Assembly: GCA_948330435.1 (NCBI GenBank) | Contig: CAOJBY010000006.1 | Span: 84,926 to 148,925, forward strand | Reading direction: 5' to 3' | Length of the DNA: 64,000 nucleotides | Origin: an uncultured Lachnoclostridium sp. | Lineage (GTDB): Bacteria > Bacillota > Clostridia > Lachnospirales > Lachnospiraceae | Shown here: positions 62,405-64,000 of the stretch, one piece after another | Layout of the letters: each line of letters starts with the position of its first letter | Numbering within the stretch: the first letter of the stretch is position 1 | Program-made: the position numbers and the translations under genes | The notes under the pieces: generated by a model | The model's input: the letters and a program-made list of their open reading frames with translations, nothing else | What the model was told of the DNA's origin: nothing | Database searches by the model: none

Positions 62405-63307
62405 TCATTCTTCCCAAAAAGTCCTCAGGTAATTGCGATAAGCTCCCATAAGATTCGCCTCATTAAAGAACTGACAAACTGTCAGATCCACCGGCGGTGC
62501 ATCTACGGGATAGATTGCATAAAAATGATCCAGATTCTTCTGAATACTCTCAAGGAGCTTCGGCTGCCTGCTGATTCCTCCTCCGATAGCAAATCGGTCC
62601 GGATCATAGATAAACTGCAGGTTCATAATCATCCTGGCAAGAGGTCTGGTAAATTCATCCAGAACCCCAAGCATGACCTCATCCCCCTCGTTGATCCAGC
62701 GGAAAATATCTTCTCCGTTAATCGTGTCTGGATCGATTCGTCTGGCTCTGGCCGCCATCTGCAAAAGGCGAGGATTCCCATTGACAAGCCCCCAATGGCC
62801 AGCCTCCTGATCCACCCATTCTCCCAGCATGGCAAAGCTGAATTCTCCTGCCGCAAAATGAGATCCCAGATGAACCTCCCCATCCTTTACCAGAGCTCCG
62901 CCCACGCCGGTTCCCAGAACCAGAACCACGCCATCCTTACAATCTTTCAGTACTCCCCAGGCAGCTTCGGCCAGGGCCGCAGATTTTGCGTCATTCATAA
63001 TTGCAACCGGTATCTTACAGTGCCGTTCCATTTCCTCCACCAGATGAAGCCCGGCCGCAAATCTCAAATCTCCAGCAGTAATACAGATCCCATTCGTACT
63101 GTCGATGATTCCTGGCACAGACATGGAGATTCCCTCCACCTTCCCTTCAAATTTCTGATAGATCTCTTGCAGCTGTGACAGATATTCTTGGGTTCCCTCA
63201 TGGGGCGTAGGAACCTTTCCATAGTCCATCAGAGTCCTTTTCTCATCCAGCTTCGCATATTTAATAGAACTTCCGCCCACATCCATGCATAAACAAGCTT
63301 TTGCCAT
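62405..63307 (-). CDS. ROK-family sugar kinase, BglK-like
   Basis: A 300-residue ROK protein. The phosphate loop is LCMDVGGSSIKYAKLD at the N-terminus, the sugar-binding Asp is in IMNDAKSAALAE, and VLVLGTGVGGALVKDG is the central motif. The Cys-rich zinc motif (CxCGxxGC) of many ROK glucokinases and repressors is missing; beta-glucoside kinases of the BglK type also lack it. There is no DNA-binding domain, so it is a kinase. It lies 27 bases before the GH1 gene. Confidence 0.9.
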   Translation of the reverse strand: MAKACLCMDVGGSSIKYAKLDEKRTLMDYGKVPTPHEGTQEYLSQLQEIYQKFEGKVEGISMSVPGIIDSTNGICITAGDLRFAAGLHLVEEMERHCKIPVAIMNDAKSAALAEAAWGVLKDCKDGVVLVLGTGVGGALVKDGEVHLGSHFAAGEFSFAMLGEWVDQEAGHWGLVNGNPRLLQMAARARRIDPDTINGEDIFRWINEGDEVMLGVLDEFTRPLARMIMNLQFIYDPDRFAIGGGISRQPKLLESIQKNLDHFYAIYPVDAPPVDLTVCQFFNEANLMGAYRNYLRTFWEE

Positions 63308-63344
63308 CCCTATATCCTCCTGTTTCTTTTATTTTGGTGTGTAT

Positions 63345-63388
63345 AAAAGCGAGTCGGGAATCTTATTTTCAGATTCCCGTCTCATCGC
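63345..63388 (-). terminator. Terminator-like hairpin between PTS IIA and the ROK kinase gene
   Basis: Arms GCGAGTCGGGAATCT and AGATTCCCGTCTCATCGC pair with small bulges over a TATTTTC loop. On the minus strand TTTTATA follows. It would separate or attenuate the kinase/GH1 genes relative to the PTS genes. Confidence 0.7.
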
Positions 63389-63442
63389 CTTTATCTATTT
63401 ACTTTCATAAATCTTTGGCTGTTCAGCTTTCTGCCTGACAGC

Positions 63443-63763
63443 TTATTTCATTCCGTCCAATCTCTTATAAAGTGCAATAAACTCCTCTGCAATGGTCTGG
63501 AAGCCTTCTGCACTCATCAGCTGGTCCTCTGCATGAATCAGAAGCAGGCCGCTCTCGTTCAGCTCTCCGTTTGCCTCTTTAGCCAGTAAATCCGCATGAC
63601 CGTCATGCCCCTGGACAAAGGCATCCCTCCCCTGCTTCATCAGGGCTTCCGCCTCATCATACTTTCCCTCCTTGGCTTTCTGAATGGCATTGATATAACA
63701 GGAACGTGCCGTTCCCACATATGTAATTAATTGAAAACATGACATTACTAACTCTTCGCTCAT
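63443..63763 (-). CDS. PTS IIA, lactose/cellobiose family
   Basis: A 106-residue three-helix phosphocarrier. The phospho-His lies in LLLIHAEDQLMSAE near the C-terminus, and the conserved Asp of the metal centre in VQGHDGHADLL. It takes phosphate from HPr and passes it to IIB. The ATG at 63763 is used; a GTG at 63772 is possible. It follows the IIC gene by 30 bases. The IIB gene is not in the window and may lie upstream. Confidence 0.92.
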   Translation of the reverse strand: MSEELVMSCFQLITYVGTARSCYINAIQKAKEGKYDEAEALMKQGRDAFVQGHDGHADLLAKEANGELNESGLLLIHAEDQLMSAEGFQTIAEEFIALYKRLDGMK

Positions 63764-63793
63764 AGGGTTCACCCATCCTTTTATCTTTCTTTT

Positions 63794-64000
63794 TTACCAG
63801 TCATCGTCCTCGTCATTTCCGTTGGCAGCCTCTTCCTCCATCTTCAGGTTCATCTTATCCACTCTGCGGATGAACGGCAGGTACACAAAGAAAGAAATAA
63901 TAAATATCACCACCTGGAGCAGTGCACTTCTCCACCCGCCGACCAGGAAACCGGAAATAATCGGCGGACAGGTCCACGGTACCGTAATCGCAGAGTAAAG
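63794..64000 (-). CDS. PTS IIC, lactose/cellobiose family, C-terminal part (cut by window edge)
   Basis: The last 68 residues of a membrane permease. VPWTCPPIISGFLVGG and a final helix (ALLQVVIFIISFFVYLPFIRRVDK) match the end of CelB-type IIC proteins. A cytosolic acidic tail ends DEDDDW. The remaining ~360 residues lie beyond position 64000. Confidence 0.85.
   Translation of the reverse strand, partial: LYSAITVPWTCPPIISGFLVGGWRSALLQVVIFIISFFVYLPFIRRVDKMNLKMEEEAANGNDEDDDW

Noticed and set aside
1..64000. CRISPR arrays, prophage, complete insertion sequences, rRNA
   Set aside because: I looked for regularly spaced repeats, integrase or capsid genes, transposase with inverted ends, and rRNA-like segments, and saw none.

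Overview
The window looks like a chromosomal segment of a gut-type Lachnospiraceae/Clostridia bacterium. The evidence is a set of clostridial families: DUF5717/DUF5716-like proteins, a class F flavodiiron protein, a bacterial GlnRS, and remnants of Lachnospiraceae-type AAA-ATPase/nuclease and Rpn-type nuclease genes. It also shows Gram-positive style sigma-A promoters, strong AGGAGG ribosome binding sites, and many PTS and ABC sugar systems. Nearly every gene is on the minus strand. No phage, complete insertion sequence, CRISPR array or rRNA gene was seen; one tRNA gene, tRNA-Glu(CTC), is present.

Layout. 1-4.1 kb: three-gene minus-strand operon of unknown function, including a degenerate actin/Hsp70-fold protein. 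4.3-10.1 kb: housekeeping (HisC/CobD-like aminotransferase, PrsA-like foldase, two HAD phosphatases, Maf, LiaF-like protein). 10.1-18.8 kb: an AraC regulator and a fucose/arabinose isomerase-family gene, then a six-gene operon joining a UlaA/UlaB-type PTS, a SorC regulator, an arylsulfate sulfotransferase and thioredoxin reductase/thioredoxin. 18.9-26.3 kb: MocR regulator, glnS, parC, parE. 26.4-27.8 kb: membrane protein, tRNA-Glu, amidohydrolase with an internal deletion. 27.9-33.7 kb: CsoR-controlled copper operon (copA-csoR-copZ) running into a class F flavodiiron protein. 33.7-39.2 kb: FIST sensor plus soluble chemotaxis receptor, GH36 alpha-galactosidase with an AraC regulator.

39.2-51.1 kb: a large operon with a GntR/FadR regulator, a ribose-type ABC importer, a creatininase-family hydrolase, an SDR, a KDPG-type aldolase, a LarA-like nickel racemase/epimerase, a 2-keto-3-deoxy-sugar-acid kinase, a 2-hydroxyacid dehydrogenase and a YczE-like membrane protein. 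The order suggests import of a cyclitol or sugar acid, ring opening or lactone hydrolysis, epimerisation and oxidation, then phosphorylation and aldol cleavage to pyruvate and glyceraldehyde 3-phosphate. 51.6-52.9 kb: TRIC and YoaK membrane proteins. 53.1-57.8 kb: beta-glucoside PTS (with two compensating frameshifts), 6-phospho-beta-glucosidase and RpiR regulator. 57.8-60.9 kb: an unknown protein, TcdA, and three degraded gene remnants. 60.9-64 kb: a second phospho-beta-glucosidase, ROK kinase and cellobiose-type PTS IIA and IIC (IIC cut by the window edge).

The least explained feature is a modular family of leader repeats. They are long hairpins and a short 30-nt element placed directly in front of the Shine-Dalgarno sequence of unrelated genes at about 1.4, 4.1, 6.7, 27.8, 44.6, 54.5 and 56.8 kb. 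The other main candidates for new biology are the LarA/creatininase operon with its TTGTTSAACAA palindromes, and the sulfotransferase-PTS-thioredoxin operon.
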